Origin: Streptomyces sp. TRM68416
GTDB lineage: Bacteria; Actinomycetota; Actinomycetes; Streptomycetales; Streptomycetaceae
Direction: 5' to 3'
Length of the DNA: 64,000 nt
NCBI RefSeq assembly: GCF_014596915.1
Contig: NZ_JACVWU010000021.1
Span: forward strand, 62,001 to 126,000
Every line of letters begins with the position of its first letter. Position 1 is the stretch's first letter. This document shows positions 7,813 to 16,023 of the stretch, in pieces. The position numbers and the translations under genes are program-made. The notes below the pieces were generated by a model. It ran no database searches. It saw only the letters and a list, made by a program, of their open reading frames with translations, and was not told the origin of the DNA.

Positions 7813-8262
7813 ATGGATCAGGTACAGGCACGTACGTGGCTCGCCGTCGCCGTGGCGGAGGCGCGCGCCGGGCTGGCCGAGGGCGGGATTCCGATCGGCG
7901 CCGCGCTGTACGGGGGCGACGGCACGCTGCTCGGCCGTGGGCACAACCGGCGCGTCCAGGACGGCGACCCGTCGACGCACGCGGAGACGGCGGCGTTCCG
8001 GAATGCGGGGCGGCAGCGGTCGTATCGCGGGACGACGATGGTGACCACCCTCTCGCCCTGCTGGTACTGCTCCGGCCTGGTACGGCAGTTCGGCATCTCG
8101 CGGGTCGTGATCGGCGAGGCGGTCACCTTCCACGGCGGGCACGACTGGCTGGCGGAGCACGGCGTGGAGGTCGTACTGCTGGACGATCCCGAGTGTGTCG
8201 GGATGATGCGCGACTTCATCGAGAAGAACCCGGCTCTGTGGAATGAGGACATCGGTGAGTGA
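7813..8262 (+). CDS. Nucleoside/cytosine deaminase
   Basis: A 149-residue zinc hydrolase of the cytidine/deoxycytidylate deaminase superfamily. The active site is intact: STHAETAAFRN supplies the His ligand and the catalytic Glu (H-A-E), and LSPCWYCSGLV supplies the two Cys ligands. Length and the C-terminal FIEKNPALWNED match yeast-type cytosine/nucleoside deaminases rather than tRNA adenosine deaminase, so the likely reaction is hydrolytic deamination of cytosine, a cytosine analogue or another small amine-bearing base. The gene overlaps the following 2-oxoglutarate oxygenase gene by 8 bp, suggesting translational coupling. This deaminase/oxygenase pair recurs in streptomycetes as I remember it and may act in purine or pyrimidine salvage. 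Confidence 0.86.
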   Translation: MDQVQARTWLAVAVAEARAGLAEGGIPIGAALYGGDGTLLGRGHNRRVQDGDPSTHAETAAFRNAGRQRSYRGTTMVTTLSPCWYCSGLVRQFGISRVVIGEAVTFHGGHDWLAEHGVEVVLLDDPECVGMMRDFIEKNPALWNEDIGE

Positions 8263-9253
8263 GACCCCAGGCCCCGGGCACCCCGGCCGCCCCGGCCCCC
8301 GTATCCCCACGATCGATCTGCGGCCCTGGCTGGACGGTGACTCCGAAGCCCGCGCCGCCATCGCCCGTACCGTCGACGAGGCCCTCCAGACCGCCGGGTT
8401 CCTGCTGGTGACCGGGCACGGGGTGGATCCGGGGCTGCGGGCGCGGATCCGGGCGACGGCGCGGAGCTTCTTCACGCTGCCCGTCGACGTCAAGCAGCCG
8501 TACGCGGCGAAGGTGGGCGGGCGGGGCTGGCTCGGGCCGGGGGCGGAGGCCAACGGCTACGCCGAGGGGACCGAGACCCCGCCGGACCTGAAAGAGTCGC
8601 TGACCTTCGCCACGCACGAGCCGTTCGACGATCCGGTCGTCAAAGCGGAGTGGTACGCGCCCAACGTCTGGCCGGACGAGGTGCCCGAGCTGCGGACGCT
8701 GTGCGAGGAGTACCTGGCGCGGATGGCCGGGCTGGAGAAGGAGCTGCTCTCGCTGCTCGGCGAGGCGCTCGGGCTCGAACCCGACTTCTTCTCCCGGCAC
8801 ATGGACCATCCCACCTACGGCTTCAACATCAACTGGTACCCGGGTACCGAGGTGGTCGGCGAGCCGCGGCCGGGTCAGTTCCGGATCGGGCCGCACACCG
8901 ACTTCGGGACGGTGACGATCCTCGACCGGCAGGCGGGGAAGGGCGGGTTGCAGGTCTGGACGGAGGACGGCGGCTGGGAGGACGCGCCCTTCGATCCGGA
9001 CGCCTTCACCATCAACATCGGTGACCTGATGGCCCGTTGGACCGGCGACCGGTGGCGTTCGGGACGGCATCGCGTACTGCCGCCGCCCGCGGACGCCCCG
9101 GCCGAGGAGCTGATGTCCCTGGTCTACTTCGGCGAGTGCACGCCCGGCACCCGCGTGGAGTCGGTGCCCGCGCCGGTGGGGCGGGTGGCGTACGAGCCCG
9201 TCGACTCGCACGTGTACCTGCGGGAGAAGCTGGACTCGATCACTGTCGGCTGA
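8255..9253 (+). CDS. 2-oxoglutarate/Fe(II) oxygenase (isopenicillin N synthase family)
   Basis: The GTG at 8255 (VSETPGPGHPGRPG) is preferred since GAGGAC stands a few bases upstream; an in-frame ATG at 8243 is the alternative. About 332 residues. The N-terminal DIOX_N part contains IPTIDLRPWLDGD and AGFLLVTGHGVDP. The double-stranded beta-helix carries the iron facial triad HTDFGTVTIL (H-x-D) and the distal His in SGRHRVLPPP, with the following arginine region for the 2-oxoglutarate carboxylate. Such enzymes hydroxylate or desaturate small molecules. Its stop-start overlap with a cytosine/nucleoside deaminase gene suggests a shared nucleobase-related pathway, but the substrate cannot be read from sequence. 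Confidence 0.85.
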   Translation: MSETPGPGHPGRPGPRIPTIDLRPWLDGDSEARAAIARTVDEALQTAGFLLVTGHGVDPGLRARIRATARSFFTLPVDVKQPYAAKVGGRGWLGPGAEANGYAEGTETPPDLKESLTFATHEPFDDPVVKAEWYAPNVWPDEVPELRTLCEEYLARMAGLEKELLSLLGEALGLEPDFFSRHMDHPTYGFNINWYPGTEVVGEPRPGQFRIGPHTDFGTVTILDRQAGKGGLQVWTEDGGWEDAPFDPDAFTINIGDLMARWTGDRWRSGRHRVLPPPADAPAEELMSLVYFGECTPGTRVESVPAPVGRVAYEPVDSHVYLREKLDSITVG

Positions 9254-9260
9254 CGGAGGC

Positions 9261-9659
9261 CTACGCCTCCAGGGAGGCGATCAATCGTTCGAATCTCATC
9301 CTCCAGCGGTCCTCCGACTCCACCCCGCCCCGGAATTCATGGGTGAACCGCAGCGCGCTGCCGTCCTCCCCGTCCCGTTCGAGGTGGAAGCGGATCCGGC
9401 CGCCGCCTTCCACCGTGTACTCGGCGATCCGGTCCACGTCCCAGGCCGTGACCTGCCCCGATCCCAGCCCGCGCAGGGAGACCTCCCCGCCGAGCCGGGG
9501 TTCGAGCAGGTCCGCCTCGGTGAACCAGCCGGCCAGCCCCTCCGGGGTGGAGAGCACCGGCCAGACCGCCTCCATGGGCCTCGGCAGCCGCACCAGGAAG
9601 TGCAGGATGTGCGTGCTCCCGCGGGTCTGACTGGCGCCCTGTTCGATGGATCCGGTCAT
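9261..9659 (-). CDS. SRPBCC (START-like) domain protein
   Basis: A 132-residue protein whose central segment FLVRLPRPMEAVWPVLSTPE, then GLAGWFTEADL, and the late TWAWD-like and FTHEFRGGVES pieces are those of the AHSA1/SRPBCC helix-grip fold. These small proteins bind hydrophobic ligands; without neighbours in a pathway no ligand can be proposed. The gene faces the 2-oxoglutarate oxygenase gene with only 7 bp between stop codons, and lies 39 bp downstream of the ccsB 3' end on the same strand, orientated alike but probably separate from the cytochrome operon because it has the coding direction away from it with its own ATG at 9657-9659. Confidence 0.75.
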   Translation of the reverse strand: MTGSIEQGASQTRGSTHILHFLVRLPRPMEAVWPVLSTPEGLAGWFTEADLLEPRLGGEVSLRGLGSGQVTAWDVDRIAEYTVEGGGRIRFHLERDGEDGSALRFTHEFRGGVESEDRWRMRFERLIASLEA

Positions 9660-9698
9660 GACACCAGCGTGGCCCTTGGGAGCGGGATCCGCACGTGT

Positions 9699-10811
9699 TC
9701 AGAAGCCCACGGCCTGGAGGGCGCCGAGGCCCACGTCGGCGTAGGAGTGCTTGCCGGAGACGAAGATGTTGACGCCGTAGTAGTTGAACAGCCAGCAGCC
9801 GAAGGCGAGCAGGGCCAGGTAGGCGGCCTTGCGGCCCTTCCAGCCGGCCGTGGCGCGGGCGTGCAGGTAGCAGGCGTAGGCGACCCAGGTGATGAAGGAC
9901 CAGGTCTCCTTGGGGTCCCAGCCCCAGTAGCGGCCCCAGGCGTCGCCCGCCCAGATCGCGCCCGCGATGATCGTGAACGTCCACAGCGGGAAGACGGCGG
10001 CGTTGACGCGGTAGGAGAACTTGTCCAGGGAGGCCGCGGCGGGCAGCCGCTCCAGGACCGAGGAGGCGAACCGGCCCGGCCTTCCGCCGCCCGCCAGCTT
10101 GTTCTCGTAGGAGTCGCGGAAGAGGTAGAGCAGCGTGGAGACGGCACCGACGTAGAAGACCGCGCCGCACAGGATCGCCGTGGAGACGTGGATGTACAGC
10201 CAGTACGAGTGGAGGGCGGGAACCAATTGGTCACTGGCGGTGTACAAGACAGTGACGGCGAGACCGAGGTCGAGGAGGACCGTGGTGGTCAGGAACAGCC
10301 CCAGCCAGCGCACGTTCTTCTTCAGCGCGAGCAGCGTCAGGTACACCCCGACGGCGACGGTGGAGAAGGTGATGTTGAACTCGTACATGTTGCCCCACGG
10401 CGCCCGCTGCACCGACAGGGCCCGGGAGAGCACCCCGCCGAAGGCGATGAGGAACGCGAGCACGGTGAGGGACACGGCGATACGGCCGTAGAGGTCGCCC
10501 TGCTCGTCCCCGCCGTGCGCGCCGGGGCCGTCGGGCACGTCACGGCTGCCGCTCGTGGCCCGTACGACCACCTGCGGCCGCTCCAGGACGGCGGTGCCGC
10601 CCGCCTTCCGCACCGTGACGGCGGGGGCGGCGGCTCCCTTCGTTCTCGTCGCGGTGAGCGCGGCGGCGGTGCGGCCGACCTTGCTGCGGCTGCCGAAGAG
10701 CCATTCGGCGATATACGCGAAGAAGGCCAGGGTGTACACGGCCATCGCGGAGTAGATCAGCGTGTTGCTGAGGTTCGCGAGGCTTTCGTTGGTCGCGGCG
10801 GCGAGAGTCAC
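9699..10811 (-). CDS. ccsB: Cytochrome c biogenesis protein CcsB/ResC (haem transporter/lyase)
   Basis: 370 residues from a GTG start at 10809-10811 that overlaps the resB stop by 4 bp. It is a polytopic membrane protein with about eight helices and the haem-handling tryptophan-rich motif WGRYWGWDPKETWSF near residues 285-300, followed by a histidine region. A basic cytoplasmic loop with RSKVGRTAA lies after the first helices. Together with ResB it forms the System II complex that carries haem across the membrane and attaches it to CXXCH sites of apocytochrome c. It is the last gene of the order tlpA/resA-ccdA-resB-ccsB, all on the minus strand. Confidence 0.93.
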   Translation of the reverse strand: MTLAAATNESLANLSNTLIYSAMAVYTLAFFAYIAEWLFGSRSKVGRTAAALTATRTKGAAAPAVTVRKAGGTAVLERPQVVVRATSGSRDVPDGPGAHGGDEQGDLYGRIAVSLTVLAFLIAFGGVLSRALSVQRAPWGNMYEFNITFSTVAVGVYLTLLALKKNVRWLGLFLTTTVLLDLGLAVTVLYTASDQLVPALHSYWLYIHVSTAILCGAVFYVGAVSTLLYLFRDSYENKLAGGGRPGRFASSVLERLPAAASLDKFSYRVNAAVFPLWTFTIIAGAIWAGDAWGRYWGWDPKETWSFITWVAYACYLHARATAGWKGRKAAYLALLAFGCWLFNYYGVNIFVSGKHSYADVGLGALQAVGF

Positions 10812-12514
10812 TTCTCTGCCCCTTCGGCAGGTGCTGCGGGGTCGGTTGGGTCGGGGTCTTCAGCGGGGTCGGGCGCGCCCGGCGCCCCTTCCTCGTACAG
10901 GGTCCCGGCGAGGTCGCCGAGTTCCTCGGGCACCTTGGCGGACTCGCTGCGGCCGAGGCCGGCCATCTCCACGACCGTGACACCGTCGGCGCCCTGCACC
11001 GCCCGCACCCACACCCGTCGGCGCTGGATGAACAGGGAACCGGCGAGACCGAGGATCGCGGCGACGGAACCGGCCAGCGCCCAGCCGCTGGCGGGCTGCC
11101 GGGTGATCTGGAAGTTCGCCCACTCCTTGGTGTCCTCGTAGGTGACGGAGCCGGCGCCGTTGGGGAGCTGCATGGTCTCGCCGGGGCGCAGGTTCTCCCG
11201 CATCTGCTTGCCCTTGGAGTCCTTGAACCCCTTCATGTGCTTCTTGTTGAGCTGGTACACGTTCTGCGGGATGCCGGCGTTGACGCCGAGGTCGCCGTGG
11301 TAGGGCTCCAGGTTCAGCACCGGGTTGATCAGTGCGGGGAAGCTGGAGGAGACCTCGTTTCCGGCCGCGTAGGTCGGCAGGAAGGCGGCCTGGAAGGCGA
11401 GCTGCTCGCTGACGCCCTTGGCGTTCTTGTAGCCGTCGTAGACCTTGATCACGCCGGAGGAGGTGACGTTGGAGTCGAGCGGCAGCAGCGGTACGGCGTC
11501 GGAGAAGACGACCTTGCCCTTGCCGTCCCGGACGGTGATGACGGGGGCGTAGCCGTGGGCGGTCAGGTAGACCTTCGTGCCGTCGATCTCCAGCGGCTTG
11601 TTGACCTTGACCACCGTCCGCCTGTCCTCGCCGTAGGCGCCCTCGGAGTAGGTGAGGTCGGCCTGGTAGGTGCGCGGGGTGCCCTTGTTGGGGCCGGAGG
11701 TCTCGTAGGTGCCGGTGAACTCCTTCAGGTTGAAGCTGAAGGGCGTCAGGTCGTCGGTGCCGAAGAGGGTGCCGGGCTTGAAGTCGTCGTACTGGGTGAG
11801 GGTGTTGGAGAACCCGCCGCCCTCGACGATCAGCTTGTTGCCCTCCATCTTGAACAACTGGCCCCAGGCGAAGGCGACCAGCATCACGATCAGCGCGATG
11901 TGGAAGGCGAGGTTGCCGACCTCGCGCAGATAGCCCTTCTCGGCGGCGACCGCGTCACCGGCGACGTGGGCGCGGAAGCGGCGCTTCTTCAGCAGGGCGA
12001 GCGCGGCCTCGCGGACCTGCTCGGGCTCGGCCTCGGTGCGCCAGGTGGTGTAGGCGGGCAGCCGGTTCAGCCGCTTGGGGGCGCCCGGCGGGCGGCCGCG
12101 CAGTTGGCCGACGAACTGCCAGGTGCGGGGCACGATGCAGCCGATGAGGGAGACGAACAGCAGGATGTAGACCGCGGAGAACCACACCGAGCTGTAGACG
12201 TTGAAGAGGCCGAGCTTGTCGTAGATCGGCGCGAGGACCTCGTGCCGGTCGCGGAAGTCGGCGACCTTGGTCTCGTCCGTGCCGGACTGCGGGATCAGCG
12301 AGCCGGGGATCGCGCCGAGTGCGAGGAGGAGCAGCAGGAGCAGGGCGACCCGCATGGAGGTCAGCTGGCGCCAGAACCAGCGGGCCCAGCCGACGACGCC
12401 CATGGCGGGGACGTTCGCCAGCTCTTCCTTGGGGGTGGTGGAGAGCTGGGATCCGGCGGCGCCGAGGTCCTGCTCCTCGACCTGTTCGGCGTGGTCGGTG
12501 GTCGTGTTGCTCAT
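10808..12514 (-). CDS. resB: Cytochrome c biogenesis protein ResB
   Basis: A 568-residue membrane protein starting at the ATG at 12512-12514. The N-terminus is polar, then transmembrane segments occur at about residues 55-75 (LLLLLLLALGAIPGSLIPQ), 110-130 and 205-225 (LAFHIALIVMLVAFAWG), a large extracellular domain follows (~residues 235-465), and a last helix near 470-490 (GWALAGSVAAILGLAGSLF). This is the ResB/Ccs1 topology: three N-terminal helices, a big outside domain, one C-terminal helix. It is the partner of CcsB in System II haem ligation. The 3' tail of about 60 residues is acidic and proline-rich, as commonly seen in streptomycetes. Gene spacing to ccdA is 3 bp. Confidence 0.93.
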   Translation of the reverse strand: MSNTTTDHAEQVEEQDLGAAGSQLSTTPKEELANVPAMGVVGWARWFWRQLTSMRVALLLLLLLALGAIPGSLIPQSGTDETKVADFRDRHEVLAPIYDKLGLFNVYSSVWFSAVYILLFVSLIGCIVPRTWQFVGQLRGRPPGAPKRLNRLPAYTTWRTEAEPEQVREAALALLKKRRFRAHVAGDAVAAEKGYLREVGNLAFHIALIVMLVAFAWGQLFKMEGNKLIVEGGGFSNTLTQYDDFKPGTLFGTDDLTPFSFNLKEFTGTYETSGPNKGTPRTYQADLTYSEGAYGEDRRTVVKVNKPLEIDGTKVYLTAHGYAPVITVRDGKGKVVFSDAVPLLPLDSNVTSSGVIKVYDGYKNAKGVSEQLAFQAAFLPTYAAGNEVSSSFPALINPVLNLEPYHGDLGVNAGIPQNVYQLNKKHMKGFKDSKGKQMRENLRPGETMQLPNGAGSVTYEDTKEWANFQITRQPASGWALAGSVAAILGLAGSLFIQRRRVWVRAVQGADGVTVVEMAGLGRSESAKVPEELGDLAGTLYEEGAPGAPDPAEDPDPTDPAAPAEGAEK

Positions 12515-12517
12515 CGA

Positions 12518-13291
12518 TCAGATCCCCACAGTGAAGCCGTCGGACCAGTTCTGCATCTCCGACACCAGGCTGTCCCAGGCTCCGGTCAGCAGCAGCAGAC
12601 CGGTCGCGATCATCATGGTGCCGCCGATCCGCATCACCCAGACATAGTGGCGCTTAACCCAGCCGAAGGCGCCGAGCGCCTTGCGGAAGGCGACCGCGGC
12701 GAGCACGAACGGCACGCCGAGGCCGAGGCAGTAGGCGACGGTCAGTATGGCACCGCGGCCCGCGCTCGCCTCGTTGTAGGACAGGGCGATCACGGAGGTC
12801 AGGGTGGGGCCGATGCAGGGCGCCCAGCCGATGCCGAAGAGCGCGCCGAGGAAGGGGGCGCCGATCAGTCCGGCCGCGGGCCGCTTGTGGAAGCGGAACT
12901 CGCGCTGGGTCATCCACGGCATCAGACCCATGAAGAAGACACCCATGGCGATCATGAGCACGCCGAGCACCTTGGACAGGACGGCCTTGTGCTCCTGGAG
13001 GGTGTCTCCGAAGTAGCCGAACAGGGCGCCGGTGGAGACGAACACGGCGGTGAAGCCGAGGACGAACAGGGAGGCGCCGACGACCATCCGCCCGCGGCGG
13101 GCCTCGGCCAGGTCGGTTCCGGCGACGCCGGTGACGTAGGAGAGGTAGCCGGGGACGAGCGGCAGGACGCACGGGGAGAAGAAGGAGACCAGGCCGCCGA
13201 GCATCGCGATGGGCAGGGCGATGAGGAGGGCGCCGCTCATCACCGTCTGGTTCGGGTCGGTGGCCGCGGCGAGCGTCATGCTTGCGCTCAC
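12518..13291 (-). CDS. ccdA: Cytochrome c biogenesis thiol transporter CcdA
   Basis: 257 residues from a GTG start at 13289-13291. Six transmembrane segments, with the two conserved proline-cysteine motifs of the CcdA/DsbD-beta family: GGLVSFFSPCVLPLVPGY in the first helix and FGIGWAPCIGPTLTSV in the fourth. These cysteines relay electrons from cytoplasmic thioredoxin to the outside, where they keep the extracytoplasmic TlpA/ResA protein and the apocytochrome CXXCH cysteines reduced. The gene starts 1 bp after the tlpA stop, consistent with one transcript, and is followed by resB 3 bp later. Confidence 0.93.
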   Translation of the reverse strand: MSASMTLAAATDPNQTVMSGALLIALPIAMLGGLVSFFSPCVLPLVPGYLSYVTGVAGTDLAEARRGRMVVGASLFVLGFTAVFVSTGALFGYFGDTLQEHKAVLSKVLGVLMIAMGVFFMGLMPWMTQREFRFHKRPAAGLIGAPFLGALFGIGWAPCIGPTLTSVIALSYNEASAGRGAILTVAYCLGLGVPFVLAAVAFRKALGAFGWVKRHYVWVMRIGGTMMIATGLLLLTGAWDSLVSEMQNWSDGFTVGI

Positions 13292-13292
13292 G

Positions 13293-13880
13293 TCACTTCT
13301 CCGCGAGGACCGGGTCGATCATCTTGCGCAGCTTGTCCTCGCTGAGCGCGGCCAGCGAGCGGGCGGCGATCTTCCCTTCCCGGTCGAGGACGAGCGTGGA
13401 GGGGATCGCCTGCGGGTTGAGCGTGCCCTTCTCGAAGCGGAGCATCAGCTTGCCCGTGGGGTCGTACAGGCTCGGGTAGGTGACGCCCTGCTCCTTCTCG
13501 AAGGCGAGGGCGTTGGCGGTGCTGGTGTCGCGGGTGTTGATGCCGACGAACTGCACGCCGTCCGACTTGAGGTCCTTGTAGACCTTCTGGAAGTGGGGTG
13601 CCTCGGCGCGGCAGGGGGCGCACCAGGAGCCCCATACGTTCAGGACGACGACCTTGCCCTTGTAGGAGGCGACGTCGAGCTGCTTGCCCTCGATGGTCTT
13701 TCCGGACAGGTCGGGAGCCGCGTCCCGCTCACCCCGCTGCACCGTCGAGATGCCGTCCTCGCCCATGACGAAGCCGGTGCCCGAGCCCGAGGACGTGCCG
13801 CCGGAGCCGCATGCGGACAGCAGCAACGCGGCGGCGAAGGCACCTGCGAGGGTCAGGGGGGCGCGACGGGCGGCACTCAT
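13293..13880 (-). CDS. TlpA/ResA-family thiol-disulfide oxidoreductase lipoprotein
   Basis: 195 residues. MSAARRAPLTLAGAFAAALL leads to the lipobox LLSACGSGG, so the protein is a membrane-anchored lipoprotein facing outward. The thioredoxin fold carries the redox motif in VLNVWGSWCAPCRAEAPHF (WCAPC) near residue 85-90, and the cis-proline region INPQAIPSTLVLDREGK. It is the expected reductant of apocytochrome c cysteines, fed by CcdA encoded immediately downstream. It is the first gene of the cytochrome c maturation operon; the promoter should be within 13881-13946. Confidence 0.9.
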   Translation of the reverse strand: MSAARRAPLTLAGAFAAALLLSACGSGGTSSGSGTGFVMGEDGISTVQRGERDAAPDLSGKTIEGKQLDVASYKGKVVVLNVWGSWCAPCRAEAPHFQKVYKDLKSDGVQFVGINTRDTSTANALAFEKEQGVTYPSLYDPTGKLMLRFEKGTLNPQAIPSTLVLDREGKIAARSLAALSEDKLRKMIDPVLAEK

Positions 13881-13946
13881 GTGAAAAGTTTCGCATGTCC
13901 GTTCCGGGGATCTTGCGCACCCCCCTTGCGGGTGAGAACCCGCATT

Positions 13947-15179
13947 TCAGAGGCGCTTCCAGCCCTCCGCCGGGGCCTGTCCCACGTCGAGGGTGCGCAG
14001 CTTGTCCAGCACCTCCGGACGCTGTACGTCCAGCCAGTCCACGAACTGCCGGAAGGAGACCAGGCGCACGTCCTCGCCCTTCTCCTTCTCCCGTGCCATG
14101 TGCTTCAGCGCCTCCTCGACGGCGTCCATGTAGATGCCGCCGTTCCACTGCTCGAAGTGGTTGCCGACGAAGAAGGGTGCACGGTTTGTCTCGTATGCCC
14201 GCTTGAAGCCGGATATGTAGGCCTGCGTCGCCTGCTCGCGCCAGGCGGGGTAGTTGTGGGCGGGCGCGTTCGTGGAGTTGATCGACTGGTTGGCGAGCAT
14301 GTTGTAGTCCATCGACAGGACCTCGAAGCTGCGGCCGGGGAAAGGTATCTGCTGAAGTGGCAGATCCCACAGCCCCTGCTTCTTCACGGGCCAGACCTGG
14401 CGGCCGCCGGGCGAGGAGGCGTCGTAACGCCAGCCGAGTTCGCGGGCGGTGGGCAGCAGGTTGTCCTGGCCGAGCAGACAGGGCGTACGGCCGCCGACGA
14501 GTTCCTTGTCGTAGTCGAAGGGCAGCGACTCCAGGTCGGTCCAGCCGCTGTTCGTCCGCCACTCCTTCACGAAGGACTTGGCCTGGTCGATCTCGCTGCG
14601 CCACTGCTGCGGGGTCCAGTTGCCGACCGAGCCGGAACCGGCGCAGAAGTGGCCGTTGAAGTGGGTGCCGATCTCGTGGCCGTCGAGCCAGGCGCGGCGG
14701 ACGTTCTTCAGCGTGTCCTTGATGTGCTCGTCGGTGAGGTAGCCGATGTCGGAGGCGCCGCGCAGGTTGTTCGGGGGGTCGTAGAGACGCTTCTTGGACT
14801 CGGGCAGGAGGTAGAGCCCGGAGAGGAAGAAGGTCATGTGGGCGCCGTGTTCCTCGGCGAGGTCGAGGAAGCGCGGGAAGAGGCCGTTGCCGACCTCGCC
14901 CGCCCCGTCCCAGGAGAAGACGACGAACTGCGGCGGGGTCTGGCCGGGCTCCAGCGGTACGGGCTTCTCGGGCTGCTTCGGCTGCTTGCCGGTGTAGGAG
15001 GTGGAGCCGTCGCCGATGGGACGGGCCGTGGGCTTGGAGTCGGCCGGACGGCGGTCCGGGGAACCGCCGCCCTGCTTCGGCCCGTCTGACGGCTTGTGGG
15101 CGCCGCACCCCGCGAGTCCGACGGCAGCGGCACCGGCGACGCCGAGTCCCAGTGCTCCCCTTCGGGTGAGAGTGCGCAT
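13947..15179 (-). CDS. Polysaccharide deacetylase-like lipoprotein
   Basis: The ATG at 15177-15179 (MRTLTRRGALGLGVAGAAAV) is used because GGGGAT lies upstream; 410 residues. The start is a twin-arginine-like RR run plus lipobox GLAGCGAHK, so an exported lipoprotein. After a Pro/Lys-rich linker, the NodB-like fold shows VVFSWDGAGEVGNGLFPRFL, HMTFFLSGLYLL, and the metal-type H-x(4)-H in GHEIGTHFNGHF. The usual catalytic DD pair appears as WD, so deacetylase activity is uncertain. C-terminal parts such as FFVGNHFEQWNGGIYMDAVE are typical of this streptomycete family. The gene precedes the cytochrome operon on the same strand but is separated by a 66-bp gap and faces no obvious partner. A cell-wall role is inference. 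Confidence 0.78.
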   Translation of the reverse strand: MRTLTRRGALGLGVAGAAAVGLAGCGAHKPSDGPKQGGGSPDRRPADSKPTARPIGDGSTSYTGKQPKQPEKPVPLEPGQTPPQFVVFSWDGAGEVGNGLFPRFLDLAEEHGAHMTFFLSGLYLLPESKKRLYDPPNNLRGASDIGYLTDEHIKDTLKNVRRAWLDGHEIGTHFNGHFCAGSGSVGNWTPQQWRSEIDQAKSFVKEWRTNSGWTDLESLPFDYDKELVGGRTPCLLGQDNLLPTARELGWRYDASSPGGRQVWPVKKQGLWDLPLQQIPFPGRSFEVLSMDYNMLANQSINSTNAPAHNYPAWREQATQAYISGFKRAYETNRAPFFVGNHFEQWNGGIYMDAVEEALKHMAREKEKGEDVRLVSFRQFVDWLDVQRPEVLDKLRTLDVGQAPAEGWKRL

Positions 15180-15339
15180 GGCATCCCCGTTCGTCACGTG
15201 CTTCGGTGGTCACCCATTCAGAGGACGCGACGGACGGGGAGGTTCCTGTTGATCACAGGCATTTAGCAACAAATGTCACGAAGGCGTCACTTGGTGGGCC
15301 TGGCGGACGTGGTGTGCCTGGGGCCAGGGCCTGGTGGGC

Positions 15340-16023
15340 CTACGCCCCGAATGCCTTGTCCTTGCCCTTCACCGGCTTGGCACCCGCCCGCAGATGCGCC
15401 GGGACCAGATCGATGGCCGGCTCGGCGTACCCCACGGAGACGATCTTGTCGCCCTGGTACGTGAAGGTCGTCAGGGACGCGAGCGTGCACTGGCGTCGGC
15501 GCGGGTCGTGCCACAGCCGCCGCCGCTCGACGTAACTGCGCACGATCCAGATCGGCAGCTGGTGGCTGACCAGCACCGCCTCGTGCCCGCGCGCCCGGTC
15601 CTTGGCGGCGTCCAGCGCCCCCATCATCCGGACGACCTGGTCGACGTAGGGCTCGCCCCACGACGGCTTGAACGGGTTGACCAGGTGCTTCCAGTTGCCG
15701 GGCTTGCGCAGGGCGCCGTCGCCGACGCCGAAGGTCTTGCCCTGGAAGACGTTGCCCGCCTCGAGGAGCCGCTCGTCGGTGGCGAGGTCGAGGCCGTGCG
15801 CCTTGGCGATCGGAGTGGCCGTCTCCTGCGCCCGCTCCAGCGGGGAGGAGCAGACGTAGGTGACGTCCCGGGGGGCGAGGTGCTCGGCGACCCGGTCGGC
15901 CATCCGCAGGCCCAGTTCGGAGAGGTGGTAGCCGGGCAGGCGGCCGTAGAGGATGCCGTCCGGGTTGGCGACCTCGCCGTGCCGCATGAGGTGGACGACG
16001 GTGATGTCCTGGTTGTCGCTCAT
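15340..16023 (-). CDS. Histidine phosphatase family protein (phosphoglycerate mutase-like)
   Basis: 227 residues with the phosphohistidine motif VVHLMRHGEVANPDG (R-H-G) at residues ~10-16, a second conserved segment YVCSSPLERAQETATPIA and the later histidine in GHEAVLVSHQLPIW. This is the histidine phosphatase superfamily; bacterial members in this size range dephosphorylate diverse small metabolites and true mutase activity cannot be assumed. The start ATG overlaps the hemL stop by 4 bp (ATGA), so it is cotranslated with hemL, an arrangement I recall from other streptomycetes. The C-terminus is basic (KPVKGKDKAFGA). Confidence 0.86.
   Translation of the reverse strand: MSDNQDITVVHLMRHGEVANPDGILYGRLPGYHLSELGLRMADRVAEHLAPRDVTYVCSSPLERAQETATPIAKAHGLDLATDERLLEAGNVFQGKTFGVGDGALRKPGNWKHLVNPFKPSWGEPYVDQVVRMMGALDAAKDRARGHEAVLVSHQLPIWIVRSYVERRRLWHDPRRRQCTLASLTTFTYQGDKIVSVGYAEPAIDLVPAHLRAGAKPVKGKDKAFGA

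Noticed and set aside
11237..13345. 702-codon plus-strand frame over resB and ccdA
   Set aside because: Antisense to two certain membrane-protein genes; the product is an acidic low-complexity shadow.
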